Source: Bog-473 sp963763575 (GTDB lineage: Bacteria > Actinomycetota > Acidimicrobiia > Acidimicrobiales > RAAP-2). From it: DNA of 64,000 nucleotides. The stretch covers positions 124,001-188,000 of the forward strand of contig CAVXPD010000010.1 in the NCBI GenBank assembly GCA_963763575.1, in the 5' to 3' direction. The notes beneath the pieces were generated by a model, which was not told the DNA's origin, searched no databases, and saw only the letters and a program-made list of their open reading frames with translations. A program made the translations under genes and the position numbers. Of this stretch, positions 1-8,527 are shown piece by piece (position 1 is the stretch's first letter; each line of letters opens with the position of its first letter).

Positions 1-179
1 GATGTTTGAAAGCTGCGTAAAGATCCTGAATATGGCCAGAGGTTGTTGTCAAGGACCTTCATATGCTCAAGCCAGCGTCGCTTGTTCGACGGCTCTCGGC
101 TGGACGCATAGACCGGATCCACCTTCAAAGGTAGCAATGTCCTTTGACAGCGCCTCGGCTCCGAGGGTAGACGTGCCGG

Positions 180-983
180 ATGGCAAGCAAGAATGCAATT
201 GTCACGGGGTGTTCGAGTGGTATAGGGCGGGCAACGGCCCTGGAACTGACCGCACGGGGCTACGAGGTCGTTGCCACCGCGCGACGGTATGACTCGATCG
301 CCGATTTGGCCGTCGCACGGACCCTGACCCTTGACGTCGACTCCGATGAATCCGTGGCCGCTGCGCAGGCCAGCGTCGGCTACGTCGATGTCCTGGTGAA
401 CAACGCTGGCTTCGGGATCGACGGACCGGTAGAGGAAGTTCCCCTCGTTGAGGTCCGCCGGGCCTTCGAGACGAACTTCTTCGGCGCGGCGCGCATGATC
501 CAGGCCTTCGTGCCAGCCATGCGCGAACGAGGCTCTGGCACGATCGTCAACGTAACCTCCGTCTCGGGAATCGTTGGCGGCCCCTTGGCCGGGTTCTACT
601 CGGCGACCAAGTTCGCCCTCGAAGCACTGTCAGAGTCGCTGCACTTAGAGGTCGGCCACTTCGGCGTCAAGGTGCTCGTGGTCGAGCCGGGGTCGATTGC
701 GACGCGCTTCGGGGAGAACATGATCGACCTCCGCGATCGACCCGGACCTTACGCCGAGCTGGCTGCGAAGTGGGAGAGTGCCATGGGCGTTCTTGGCGGC
801 GAGGAGCCCGCACCGGGTCCCGAGCTAGTGGCGACGAAAATCTGCGATGCGCTAGAAGCGGAGCACCACCCGCTACGCCTGCCCGTCGGCGCCGACGCCG
901 AGATGATCGCGGCGAGCCGCCAGGGTGCGAATTTCGACGACTTCGAGGTGGCCATGCGTCAGGTCCTTCAGATCGACTGGTAG
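180..983 (+). CDS. SDR-family NAD(P)-dependent oxidoreductase
   Basis: A classical short-chain dehydrogenase/reductase of 267 aa, the usual length. The Rossmann motif TGCSSGIG is at residues 9-16, NNAG at 74-77, the catalytic Ser is near 127 and YSATK gives Tyr140/Lys144. These are seen directly; the substrate cannot be told. Family members reduce or oxidise a carbonyl/hydroxyl with NAD(P)(H) in the cytosol. The cofactor loop after beta-2 reads ATARR, whose arginines suggest NADP(H) (inference). The gene stands alone, and the next 180 bases downstream are a decayed remnant. No clear ribosome-binding site precedes the ATG. Confidence 0.93.
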   Translation: MASKNAIVTGCSSGIGRATALELTARGYEVVATARRYDSIADLAVARTLTLDVDSDESVAAAQASVGYVDVLVNNAGFGIDGPVEEVPLVEVRRAFETNFFGAARMIQAFVPAMRERGSGTIVNVTSVSGIVGGPLAGFYSATKFALEALSESLHLEVGHFGVKVLVVEPGSIATRFGENMIDLRDRPGPYAELAAKWESAMGVLGGEEPAPGPELVATKICDALEAEHHPLRLPVGADAEMIAASRQGANFDDFEVAMRQVLQIDW

Positions 984-1064
984 CACCCGACCCCCTGAAA
1001 GTCCCCGATCTGCCCCAGATACGTGGGATGCGCTGATGTCTACCGGGCGGCACCCCGGCACCGA

Positions 1065-1239
1065 TCGACCTTCTGGCAGTTGTCGGTCGACGGAGGCACC
1101 ACCTGGATCGAAACTCCGTTGACCTCATCGACATCAGCGGGAGGCCGACCGCGTTCCAAAATGGCTGGGAGCTCCGGACGGTATTCGGCAACAGTGGCGG
1201 ATCGGCGCCACCAATGCGGCCACGCTCACGGTCACCTGA
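1065..1239 (+). pseudogene. Remnant of an Ig-like repeat surface protein
   Basis: Pieces in different frames read QLSVDGGTTW, then WELRTVFGNSGGSA, then ATNAATLTVT followed by a stop. Together they match the pattern of one bacterial Ig-like repeat (xWQVSTDGGxTW...YRAVFTNxxGSATTxAATLTV), as found in long actinobacterial surface proteins. At least two frameshifts separate the pieces and no start is present, so only a decayed C-terminal repeat survives. Nothing else is recognisable between 984 and 1371. Confidence 0.5.
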
Positions 1240-1371
1240 AGTTTTGCCTCGCAGGATCTTCAGAACCTGGACCCAGCTACTTTGCCTGATACGGGAGGAT
1301 GATAAGCGTCTGTCTTGTTCCCCGCAGTGCCGAAGTGTCCCGCATTCCGACGTACGAGGGCAGGGGCGAAG

Positions 1372-1884
1372 CTAAAAGCTCCAGCGTGTTTGGCTGAACC
1401 TTTCTCCTTTACCAAACCCAAAGCCGGTCTCGGGTGCGACGCGATAAACCAGAACCTCCGCTCGGCGAATGGCGTCGCCCAGGCCGGACCACGTTCCATC
1501 TGGTGCGACGAAATGCGTTCCGTACTTCGACTCGTAGGTGTTGGCGACACGTCCAAGCTGGGAATGGTCGCTTACACCTTCTGCCGTTCCTTCAATCACG
1601 AGGTCAAGACCGTCGAGGGTGCTCTGCCCCGTCGTAAGAACGCAACGACAGTTTGTTGAGAGGTTCTTTGCCTTTTGTTCGTTTGGTCCAGTACAGAAGT
1701 ACAGGGCCCCTTCGAGCCAGATTCCCAACAGGGGCGTGACATGTGGGCGGCCGTCAGGTCGAACAGTCGAAAGCCAATACACCTCAGCACCCGCCAGCTC
1801 ATCCCGAGCCAGAGGCCACTCCGTCGGTTTCGCATTCGGGCTGCTGAACGCGCTCAGGTCGGTTACGGGAACTGGTTCAGCCAT
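1372..1884 (-). CDS. Pyridoxamine 5'-phosphate oxidase-fold protein
   Basis: About 170 aa with the split-barrel flavin/F420-binding pattern of the PPOX superfamily: AEVYWLSTVRPDGRPHVTPL near the N-terminus, then LYFCTGPNEQKAKNL and CVLTTG. Such proteins bind FMN or F420 and reduce small substrates or degrade heme; the specific substrate is not evident. I chose the ATG at 1884 because GGAGAG sits about 5-10 nt upstream; the next in-frame start, 12 nt earlier, is a TTG lying inside that signal. The gene stands alone between decayed sequences. Confidence 0.85.
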   Translation of the reverse strand: MAEPVPVTDLSAFSSPNAKPTEWPLARDELAGAEVYWLSTVRPDGRPHVTPLLGIWLEGALYFCTGPNEQKAKNLSTNCRCVLTTGQSTLDGLDLVIEGTAEGVSDHSQLGRVANTYESKYGTHFVAPDGTWSGLGDAIRRAEVLVYRVAPETGFGFGKGERFSQTRWSF

Positions 1885-2103
1885 GCCACTCTCCAATCGT
1901 TTGCATTCTTGCGAGCAAACACAGCGACGCTCAGCAGGTTTCTGGGCTCATCGTCGCACATGCCCCTATGGTGCGTACCGTGGCACTCCATCTTGGTGGT
2001 CTGGGCGACCAAGGTTCGCCGCTGGCGATTTCTCGTGTTCTGAACGGTTTGATCGGCACATCATCGTGCTCTTGGCTAGCCGCTTTCCGGGGGGAAGTCG
2101 TAG

Positions 2104-2380
2104 TCAGCCCATCTCCTGGAGTACGAGGAAGTTTGCCGCGTCGGGGCCGACATTGGCGACGCGATGTCGGCGTCTGGTGCGTGCAGGCCCCCAACTCTCT
2201 ACGACGCCCAACTCGACCTGTTCGTCTGGGTCTTTCAACGATATTCGTATGCGCCCAGCCAGGACATAAAACGTGTCCAGGATGTTCGAGTGATGGTGCC
2301 ACGGGACCACGTGGGATTGCCGGATCGTCGGGCGTCACAAACAACCGAAGGTGAACCCCGGAGAGGTACCCGAAACCCAT
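2104..2380 (-). pseudogene. Small cupin protein, frameshifted
   Basis: The reading frame starting GTG at 2310 encodes VPWHHHSNILDTFYVLAGRI, a typical cupin metal-binding first motif (HHH and downstream residues). In that frame a stop lies at 2335-2337. The natural N-terminus, MGFGYLSGVHLRLFVTPDD, lies in another frame starting at 2380. Joining them needs a single-base shift near 2330. The restored protein would be about 92 aa, a one-domain cupin. Either the gene is inactivated or the base call is wrong. Function unknown. Confidence 0.55.
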
Positions 2381-2494
2381 GCGGTGAACAGCCGTGACGT
2401 TAGCCGAACAGCTGCGTTAGGGAACACCGGGATCGAGGCAATGGCAATCGTGGAGAATCAATCGTGGAGAATTTCAGACGCCACGATACCGATG

Positions 2495-2875
2495 TCATCT
2501 GATGAACCTGACAGCCTCCTGCACGGTACGGAAACGGGCATGCATGACGTCCGATAGGTCTGGGTAACCCTGATTCTCCCGTTGAGATGCCCCTCCGAGC
2601 GCCAGATATTGAAGGTTGAAGCTCATCTGCATTTCCTGCATGGATTGAGTCGCATTCATCAGATCACTCTGACTCTGGCCCGATGCGGCGTCAGCCCCTT
2701 CGTCGTTCCCAAGGAGCAATCGTAAACCGCCAAGTCCGTCTAAAGGCAGGTCCCGAGCAAAGGCCGCGATCGAGTCAGCACCTAGTAACAAACCCAGTGC
2801 GGCAAATTCATCGGACGGTAGATCCCGAGCAAAGACCTCGATCTTGGCGGTGATTCGCCTCGCAGCGTTGTCCAT
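2495..2875 (-). CDS. Hypothetical protein with internal duplication
   Basis: About 126 aa, not recognised. Two adjacent segments repeat the pattern FARDLP.D...LGLLLG: FARDLPSDEFAALGLLLG and FARDLPLDGLGGLRLLLG. The C-terminal half is Met/Gln-rich (MQEMQMSFNLQYLALGG) and probably helical. The ATG at 2875 is preferred over 2881 because a TAACCT box lies 8 nt upstream of it, consistent with a leaderless transcript. The second half resembles the tail of short helical proteins of unknown function. No signal peptide or membrane segment. Confidence 0.6.
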   Translation of the reverse strand: MDNAARRITAKIEVFARDLPSDEFAALGLLLGADSIAAFARDLPLDGLGGLRLLLGNDEGADAASGQSQSDLMNATQSMQEMQMSFNLQYLALGGASQRENQGYPDLSDVMHARFRTVQEAVRFIR

Positions 2876-2883
2876 GTACATCT

Positions 2884-2889
2884 AGGTTA
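2884..2889 (-). promoter_or_regulatory. -10-like box, probable leaderless start
   Basis: TAACCT on the minus strand, 8 nt upstream of the ATG at 2875. It fits the TANNNT pattern seen before many genes here. Confidence 0.4.
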
Positions 2890-3037
2890 CAGGCATGGAA
2901 ACTGACCAATCGGGCCATATTGCTCGCCCCTTCGGCGCTCTGAGCCTCGATCTCTTATTGCACACTCAGGAGTACGCAAGGTTGCCGAACGTCGGCACTG
3001 TGGACATTTCGGCGGCACCGGACAGAAGTCTCGTCAA

Positions 3038-3850
3038 CTACTCCCGCCACGAAACAGCATAGGTTTGGGTGGGCTCCGACATACCTTTGAGCATGAGTTC
3101 ACCGTGGTCGTCAAAGCGGAACGATTTGCCAGCACACAATTCACGGATGGCGACAGAGACAGCTATATCACCGGAAGACGCGGCTGCACATAACCTGGCT
3201 GCGAGTTGAACCGCCGCGCCGAACAGGTCGTCGTGATCGTTGGTCACTGGTTCGCCCGCACTAATGCCAATGCTCACCCCGAACGGTATGGTGGCCTCCT
3301 GATTGCGTTCGTGAAGCCGCCGTTGCACGTCCACTGCGAAGGCGACAGCCGAAACGACTGATGTGAAGGCAGCCATGATGCCATCGCCGGTATGTTTGAC
3401 TTCACGACCGTCATGTACGGCTAGTTCCCTACGAACAATTCCGTCGTGCTCTCCGAGCAGTTGCATGTGGACATCATCGCCAAGTTCTTGAGTTTGGGCG
3501 ACGGACCCGCACACATCGGTGAACACGATCGCTCGCAACGCGGGTGCGGTGTACGCAGTGCCCACGGGATGATTGGGCAGTGACCCGAAGAAGTTGTTCA
3601 ACGGAGTGAATTCATCAAGCTCCAAAATGGTGCCGGCCAACAGGCCATGCGATTCCCGGTGCACGGTCTCAACGGCTTCTTTGCTCGGCCCTTCGGCGAG
3701 ACAGAACACCGACCCGTTGTCGGGTTCAAACCAGTAAGTGTGATAGTTCACTCCATGCTTGTCTTGGATTGCCACGTCAAGCCGGTGCGCATTGGCTAAC
3801 TCCTCGGGCGTAACTCCGGGGGCATCGTGGCGATCTATGAACATCGGCAC
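3038..3850 (-). CDS. DUF4242 domain fused to class III nucleotide cyclase
   Basis: 270 aa. Residues 1-85 match the small DUF4242/SCO4226-like ferredoxin-fold family (MPMFIDRHDAPG, YHTYWFEPDNGSVFCLAEGP), some of whose members bind nickel. Residues 103-270 form a class III adenylate/guanylate cyclase domain: metal aspartates Asp112 (FTDVCGS) and Asp156 (KHTGDG), and Lys152 in the usual substrate position. The normally invariant transition-state Asn of the VNxAAR motif is Gln here (AAVQLAARL, around residue 215), so catalytic strength is uncertain. Fusing a small sensor-like domain to a cyclase suggests ligand-controlled cAMP synthesis (inference). Start GTG 3850; ATG 3844 is an alternative. Confidence 0.85.
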   Translation of the reverse strand: MPMFIDRHDAPGVTPEELANAHRLDVAIQDKHGVNYHTYWFEPDNGSVFCLAEGPSKEAVETVHRESHGLLAGTILELDEFTPLNNFFGSLPNHPVGTAYTAPALRAIVFTDVCGSVAQTQELGDDVHMQLLGEHDGIVRRELAVHDGREVKHTGDGIMAAFTSVVSAVAFAVDVQRRLHERNQEATIPFGVSIGISAGEPVTNDHDDLFGAAVQLAARLCAAASSGDIAVSVAIRELCAGKSFRFDDHGELMLKGMSEPTQTYAVSWRE

Positions 3851-3857
3851 GCTGCCA

Positions 3858-3863
3858 AACGTA
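3858..3863 (-). promoter_or_regulatory. -10-like box of the cyclase gene
   Basis: TACGTT on the minus strand, 7 nt before the GTG start at 3850; leaderless layout. Confidence 0.45.
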
Positions 3864-3998
3864 CACCTCTATCGCATGCAGCCGCAGGTTGATTTGCCAG
3901 GTGAAGAGCCCGATGGCCGAGGAGTTGGCAAAGCCAGTGCCGTCTAGGAAGGCGAGTGCCGCGACCACCAACGTTCAGTTCGGGACGTCCTCACGAAG

Positions 3999-4181
3999 TC
4001 AAGCGGCTGGGGGACCCATCGACACCACCCGTCTCTGAGCGCAGGCGTCGCAGATGACCTGGACGTGATCGCCGTAGGGGTACTCCGGGCCTGCTGACAA
4101 TAGCGGAGTGGCCATTCGGCTTCCGCACTCCGGGCACTGGCTGTTGGCGATGGCTCTGAGGACTGGGGTGTCGAAGGTCAC
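3999..4181 (-). CDS. Small zinc-ribbon protein
   Basis: 60 aa with two CxxC knuckles, CPEC near residue 16 and CDAC near 45, spaced as in a zinc ribbon. The tail is short. No catalytic domain is present, so the role is unknown; such proteins are often nucleic-acid or protein adaptors. The GTG start is supported by TATGTT 6 nt upstream on the minus strand (4188-4193), the same arrangement as other genes in the window. It is not coupled to the cyclase gene: 148 bases separate them. Confidence 0.6.
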   Translation of the reverse strand: MTFDTPVLRAIANSQCPECGSRMATPLLSAGPEYPYGDHVQVICDACAQRRVVSMGPPAA

Positions 4182-4187
4182 GTCGAG

Positions 4188-4193
4188 AACATA
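4188..4193 (-). promoter_or_regulatory. -10-like box of the zinc-ribbon gene
   Basis: TATGTT on the minus strand, 6 nt before the GTG at 4181; leaderless layout. Confidence 0.45.
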
Positions 4194-4711
4194 CGGCCGG
4201 GCTGTGACGCGAGATTGGAGGGGCCTACCCGCCCGAACTCGGTGACTGAGCCGGACCAGTATTGGCGCTGGTGCACTCCATTCCGATGCTTGCCGACGTC
4301 ATAGGTGTCTCAACCGCCGGATCCGTGGTTAGCTTGAGGCTCTTACGCCGGCCATCACAAGCGCATCTTGCGGCTAGCGATGACACCAATCCCCCGCGAC
4401 ATCCCCCCAGGATCCCCTCAGCGACGACTACGGGTTTGACCGCGGTACTCCCGTCGACCGCAGGCAGTGGCGCGGGTGCGCGGAGATAGACGAGGTCCGG
4501 CCTTGCCTTGCTCGCTCGGCCAACGGCGGCGCCGCGTCTCCCACGGCCCGTGCGGCACCGTCATTTTTTGCCAGGGACCACTACGAACACCCGACCGAGC
4601 ACGAGTGCAGTCGGTGGAATCCGAGTCACTGAGCTAAGACAGGCTTCGGGTCGGATAGCCGAGTTCGCCCGGACGGTGGGACAGTCCGGCACGACGGGAT
4701 ACCGTGAAACG
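4194..4711. other. Intergenic stretch with no supported gene
   Basis: Open frames here have no recognisable motifs, and their composition does not resemble a coding sequence. No hairpin, repeat or RNA gene was seen. Confidence 0.5.
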
Positions 4712-5305
4712 GTGGATCTTCCAGAGTTTTTGGTCGCTGATACTGCCGAATGGCGGACCTGGTTGAGGGGCCACCACTCCAAGTCACAAGGCGTGTGGCT
4801 CGTGCTAGCCAAGAAGGGCACGACGCATCCGACAACGCTCTCCTACGACGAGGCTCTCGACGAGGCGATCTGCTTTGGTTGGATCGATGGGCAGCTCGGG
4901 CGCCGTGACAACGCAACGTATCGGCGACGATTCACACCCCGAAACGCTCGGAGCCCTTGGTCTCAACGGAACATCGCCATCGCAGAGAGGTTGAGCGCCT
5001 CGGGCCGAATGCATCGGTCAGGAGAAGCCGAGGTTCGGCAGGCCAAAGCGGATGGTCGGTGGAATACTGCCTACGCCGGACAAGCGAGCGTGGAGGTTCC
5101 AGAGGATTTGGCGGACGCCCTGATTGCCAATCCTCGTGCTCAGGCAATGTTTCAGACGCTCACAAGTGCGAATCGGTACTCCATCCTCTATCGGATCGGA
5201 AGCGCAAAGAAGCCGGAGACCCGAGCCAGACGTATCGAACAGTTTGTGGAGATGCTGGCCCGAGGCGAGACCATCCACCCGCAAGGTCCACGATCACCTC
5301 GTTAA
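4712..5305 (+). CDS. YdeI/OmpD-associated family protein
   Basis: About 197 aa from the GTG at 4712, matching the usual length of this family. Diagnostic stretches are WLRGHHSKSQGVWLVLAKKG, LSYDEALDEAICFGWIDGQ and RRFTPRNARSPWSQRNI, followed by a helical C-terminus (ANRYSILYRIGSAKKPETRARRIEQF). The frame is open further upstream (to 4508), but that extension has no family similarity, so I start at GTG VDLPEFL. The biochemical role is poorly known; YdeI has been linked to stress and antimicrobial-peptide resistance. The gene stands alone. Confidence 0.85.
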   Translation: MDLPEFLVADTAEWRTWLRGHHSKSQGVWLVLAKKGTTHPTTLSYDEALDEAICFGWIDGQLGRRDNATYRRRFTPRNARSPWSQRNIAIAERLSASGRMHRSGEAEVRQAKADGRWNTAYAGQASVEVPEDLADALIANPRAQAMFQTLTSANRYSILYRIGSAKKPETRARRIEQFVEMLARGETIHPQGPRSPR

Positions 5306-5521
5306 TTGATCGGCGTCGGCGAATAGGTGCCCCAATTTGCCTGTGGCAAAGGGGGCACGGCAGTCCCGCAGATTTTTGGTCCAGGCACCCCCCAACGACC
5401 CCGTACACACTCGCCATTTTCTTCCTAGTCAGGAAAAGCTGGCCGGTTGTGACGAGAACGGGCCGCGCCATGCCGATACCGGCCGATTGGCCCGAGAACC
5501 GGGCAGACTGATTACGTGGGC
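5306..5521. other. Intergenic stretch with no supported gene
   Basis: Nothing recognisable on either strand; it leads into the phage-like remnant. Confidence 0.4.
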
Positions 5522-5837
5522 GTGAGCACCAACCTCTCCGCGACAAAGCGCACCGTCAAAGCGCTACGGTGAGCCGAGCGGGTAATCGAGGCCGACGCCG
5601 CCTCTATCCGCCTGGCCGAGAGCACCGCCACGGCGCTCGACGCGGCCCTACGGGCCGGTGGCGGGACCGTCCGCGCTCGCCGCGCTGGCCCGAGCACACG
5701 GCGCCCCGCTGGCGGCCTTGCGGGAGGAAACCACGCCGACACCTGACGGCCTAGACGTGTTCCTGGCCTCGGTGACCAAGCCGACGCCCGGCCAAAGCAT
5801 GGACGGCGGCGCCCGGTTCGACCTCGGCGGCACCTGA
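5522..5837 (+). pseudogene. Degenerate short gene, possibly phage-derived
   Basis: Starts GTG with MSTNLSATKRTVKALR and a stop. It then continues in other frames as IEADAASIRLAESTATALDA, and ALAALARAHGAPLAALREE to a final LGGT plus stop. The pieces read as one roughly 100-aa, Ala-rich helical protein broken by a nonsense codon and a frameshift. Its style resembles small phage packaging (terminase small-subunit-like) proteins in actinobacterial prophages, but I cannot confirm this. It lies just outside the leftmost tRNA-Pro fragment. Confidence 0.3.
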
Positions 5838-6028
5838 CGCCCGAGGCACCCGAAGGCGTCGCCAGCTCGGCGTCGCGCCGGTTCTGCGTTTGGAAGTCAA
5901 GCGCGCGCCGCCGCTCGGCTCACCGGTACCGGTTGTGCCCGGTTGTGCCCACCGGCCTCGGGCGCCCTGACCCAGTGGCCGAAATATGACCCATGACCTG
6001 TTCTTATATGGTCGTGCAGCGCAGCCGG

Positions 6029-6070
6029 TCGGGCTGCCGGGATTTGAACCTGGGACCTCTTGACCCCTAG
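6029..6070 (-). repeat. Outermost tRNA-Pro 3'-end copy (att-like site)
   Basis: 42 bases matching the 3' part of the tRNA-Pro at 15046-15120 (acceptor stem, T arm, variable region, anticodon loop edge) with two substitutions, one in the T stem. No 5' half follows, so it is not a functional tRNA. It is best read as the far attachment scar of an element inserted into the tRNA, older than the copy at 7989. Confidence 0.7.
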
Positions 6071-6081
6071 GTATCGGATGC

Positions 6082-7278
6082 TTAGCGCTGTTCTAACCGC
6101 CGTTTGACCTGGTGGCTGCCATCCGAGTCTTCGGACGTTAAGTGCACGGCGGCAAGAAGGCGCCTGACCCGAGGACGCAGCCCCGGAAAGGAGACTCTCT
6201 TGAGTCGAAGAGCGTGCTTCTCGATGAGCCACCAACTAGCGATCGCAAAGGCGAGGGCCAGCGCTGCATTCACCACCATGAAGGGAACGAAGCCGAGCCG
6301 AACCGCGCCGAAGATCAGCATCAGTTGGGTAAGGGGATAGGCGTAGATGTAGACCCCATAGCTGTAATCGTTCTTAGAGCCGATGCGGTGAAATGGAAGG
6401 TGCGCGCCGAGCCAGAGCAAAGGGTACGCGAGAAGGAACGCACCCAGGCTCGAAGCGGTAAAGCCAAATGTCGGTAGGTTGCCTTCCCTCGGGAGATGCA
6501 GCGACGCCACGAAGGCAATCGCCAAGAGTACGGCAATGAAGGGCGAATCTGGAACGACGTCACGATAGAGCCAGATGAGGGCGCCCACCATAAACACCAC
6601 TGAGAGGATCAGGAATTCCATCATGATGGCGTGGTGGACTACCGAGAACATCCGATTCAGGCTCGGAGTGAAAGTCAAGATCGAGAGAATCGCCAATAGT
6701 CCCAATGTGATCGTCAAGACCAACCCGCGGTATCGGAAGATCCCGATGAGGGCGAGCCCCGCGAGGAAGAGATAGCAGAGAAACTCGTAAAACAGCGTCC
6801 AGAGAGACGCATTGCTGATGTGGCTATAGAAGCCGCTCGACACCACGCCGCCCTGATTGATCTTCAAGAGAGCGTTGCTGTACACATAGGAAACTGGCCC
6901 GGGGTGAAGCCCTAGGTAGCAGGAGAGACCGCAGTGTACTGAGCGTTGGTGGAGCCATGCGACTGTGCCGAAGACAAAGGCCGTCACGACCAGGCAGACC
7001 CAGAACGCCGGAAAGATTCGGAGAAAGCGCTGCCAGATATACCGCGGCACGCTGTTTCTCGACAAGCTTCCGGCTATTAGGTAGCCGCTAATGCCGAAGA
7101 AGCCGTAAACAGCGATCACGCCGAGGCTGGTGTCATTGACAACGACGTTGCGCCACCCAAACCAGGCGTATTCGCTGGCATGTGCGTATACGACGGAGAA
7201 GGCCAGAACGAGGCGCAGGAAGTTCAAGCTGTTGCGCTTCGGATCGAGCGCCTGCCCGATTGTCGCCCCCCTCATCAA
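6082..7278 (-). CDS. Acyltransferase family 3 membrane protein (OafA-like)
   Basis: 398 aa, the usual size for the integral-membrane acyltransferase-3 family that O-acetylates surface sugars or lipids. The N-terminus reads LNFLRLVLAFSVVYAHA, with the conserved His of the family, followed by about ten hydrophobic segments (for example GVIAVYGFFGISGYLIAGSL, residues ~52-71) and the conserved RFLRIFPAFWVCL. It acts in the inner membrane on surface glycans (family knowledge). It occupies the interval between the two tRNA-Pro fragments, so it is probably cargo of a mobile element altering the cell surface. Several start codons are possible (MMRG). Confidence 0.9.
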   Translation of the reverse strand: MMRGATIGQALDPKRNSLNFLRLVLAFSVVYAHASEYAWFGWRNVVVNDTSLGVIAVYGFFGISGYLIAGSLSRNSVPRYIWQRFLRIFPAFWVCLVVTAFVFGTVAWLHQRSVHCGLSCYLGLHPGPVSYVYSNALLKINQGGVVSSGFYSHISNASLWTLFYEFLCYLFLAGLALIGIFRYRGLVLTITLGLLAILSILTFTPSLNRMFSVVHHAIMMEFLILSVVFMVGALIWLYRDVVPDSPFIAVLLAIAFVASLHLPREGNLPTFGFTASSLGAFLLAYPLLWLGAHLPFHRIGSKNDYSYGVYIYAYPLTQLMLIFGAVRLGFVPFMVVNAALALAFAIASWWLIEKHALRLKRVSFPGLRPRVRRLLAAVHLTSEDSDGSHQVKRRLEQR

Positions 7279-7369
7279 GGGTGGAGCGTAGCGATCGAGA
7301 TGATCGTGTGCCGGATGTCTTCAGCTGATCCCGATGACAACCGTTGGACTACACGTCCCATTTGACCAG

Positions 7370-7610
7370 CTAGTCGGGCTGGCGGGACGCAGGCGGCCCA
7401 GCGGGAGGCCGCGTGTGCCGCCGCAGCTCCTCCTCGTCGATCAGCTCGCCATCGGGCGAGACGACGACGCCACGGGCCACGTCGACGCCCCACGCCGGGA
7501 TGCGCAGCGTCTCGGCGTCATGGGCCTCGACAGCGTCGCGGACCAGGTACACGACGAACACGGCCCAGCCGATCAGATCCCGGCCCGTCGAGGTGAGGGC
7601 GATGAGGGGT
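7370..7610 (-). pseudogene. C-terminal fragment of an unknown protein (copy 1)
   Basis: The frame reads EPLIALTSTGRDLIGWAVFVVYLVRDAVEAH and ends PDGELIDEEELRRHTRPP. The N-terminal side is not coding-like. The end resembles that of the neighbouring fragment (7662-7960), which finishes PDGRVLDEDELLSHRRPP, so both derive from related genes. Not recognised; it lies within the mobile region. Confidence 0.35.
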
Positions 7611-7661
7611 TCGCTTGAGATCCTCGGAACGCTAGGGCGCGACGCGCGTCGGACAGCTGAG

Positions 7662-7960
7662 TTACTGCAGCGACCCCTCGGGAGGCTGAGGCGGGCGCCT
7701 GTGTGACAGGAGCTCGTCCTCGTCGAGCACCCTGCCGTCGGGCATCGTGATGAACGCGCTGTTGACGTTGGTGAAGCCCGGCGGGCGCTCGAGGGTCGGG
7801 CCGTCGATGACGACGGTGCCCACCGTGGGCTCGGGCTCGCCGTAGGCGTCTCGGATGCCCGCCAGCTCACCCTCGGCCTCGGCGTGGCGCCGGTCGTGGA
7901 AGGCGCCAAGGGCCGCTTTTGCCGCTGCGCGCTCGTCCTCGGTGTTCGACGCGACCAGTG
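7662..7960 (-). pseudogene. Truncated unknown gene (copy 2)
   Basis: The frame reads VASNTEDERAAAKAALGAFH then PGFTNVNSAFITMPDGRVLD, and ends LLSHRRPPQPPEGSLQ. It is open only from a stop just upstream (TAA near 7965), so the N-terminus is missing; the truncation sits about 30 bases from the tRNA-Pro fragment at 7989. The protein family is not recognised. Similar tail to copy 1. Confidence 0.4.
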
Positions 7961-7988
7961 CACGTTAAGTTGCACTCACCCTGGTTTG

Positions 7989-8030
7989 TCGGGCTGCCGG
8001 GATTTGAACCCGGGACCTCTTGACCCCCAG
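7989..8030 (-). repeat. Inner tRNA-Pro 3'-end copy (att-like site)
   Basis: 42 bases identical to the 3' part of the intact tRNA-Pro (its positions 15046-15087), with no 5' half. It marks the far end of an element occupying about 8031-15045, whose integrase remnant lies next to the tRNA. Confidence 0.8.
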
Positions 8031-8527
8031 GCGCTTCCAGCTCGTTTTCGGCTGATCAGCGTGGAGAGGCAAAGCTGCCATCTTCCCAGTTCGGAAGAGC
8101 TTTTCAACTGACCACTCGTGACCGCTGAATCCCCCTGTTTTTCGATGCCACGCGGGGAAAACGCGGGGAAGAATTTCGTGGCGCCAGGCCGGTCAAGGGT
8201 CGCCTAAGGCGAGCGAGGAACGCAGCACGGCGAAGTCCCGCAGCGTGCCCTTGACGGGTCGGGCTATCTCGAGCCCGATAATGGGCGATGGCCGGGCCCA
8301 CTAGGCCCGGCCTGGTTGCCTTCAAGGGTCGCCCCGTACGAATCCTCTTTGAGTCAAGACCCCAATTTCTGGCGGTTTGGGGGCGCGACGAATCGAGCCG
8401 TCATCAGAAGATGCGACTGAATAGGGTTGGCGTGGGTCCGGGAGTGACTTCGCCGAAGAGCCGGCCGTTCAGGGTGTGGAGCCGGTCACGCAGGCTATGA
8501 GTCGTTCCCTTGTGTCCTCCCGGACCT
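8031..8527. other. Non-coding island DNA with integrase-tail motif
   Basis: No gene is supported. At about 8148-8175 the plus strand encodes PRGENAGKN, close to the PHGENAGTK end of the integrase at 14996; the DNA is almost the same for about 25 bases. A perfect inverted repeat lies at 8290-8312. Confidence 0.4.
8290..8312. repeat. Perfect 9-bp inverted repeat
   Basis: GGCCGGGCC and GGCCCGGCC separated by 5 bases (CACTA). It would form a very stable hairpin, but no T-run follows on either strand, so a terminator is not certain. Confidence 0.5.

Noticed and set aside
4262..4489. A 75-residue protein
   Set aside because: No motifs, poor composition, and no start signal.
6029..6070. A second tRNA-Pro gene
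   Set aside because: Only the 3' half is present; no acceptor partner or D arm can be folded.
7989..8030. A third tRNA-Pro gene
   Set aside because: Only the 3' part is present and the sequence then diverges; best read as an attachment scar.
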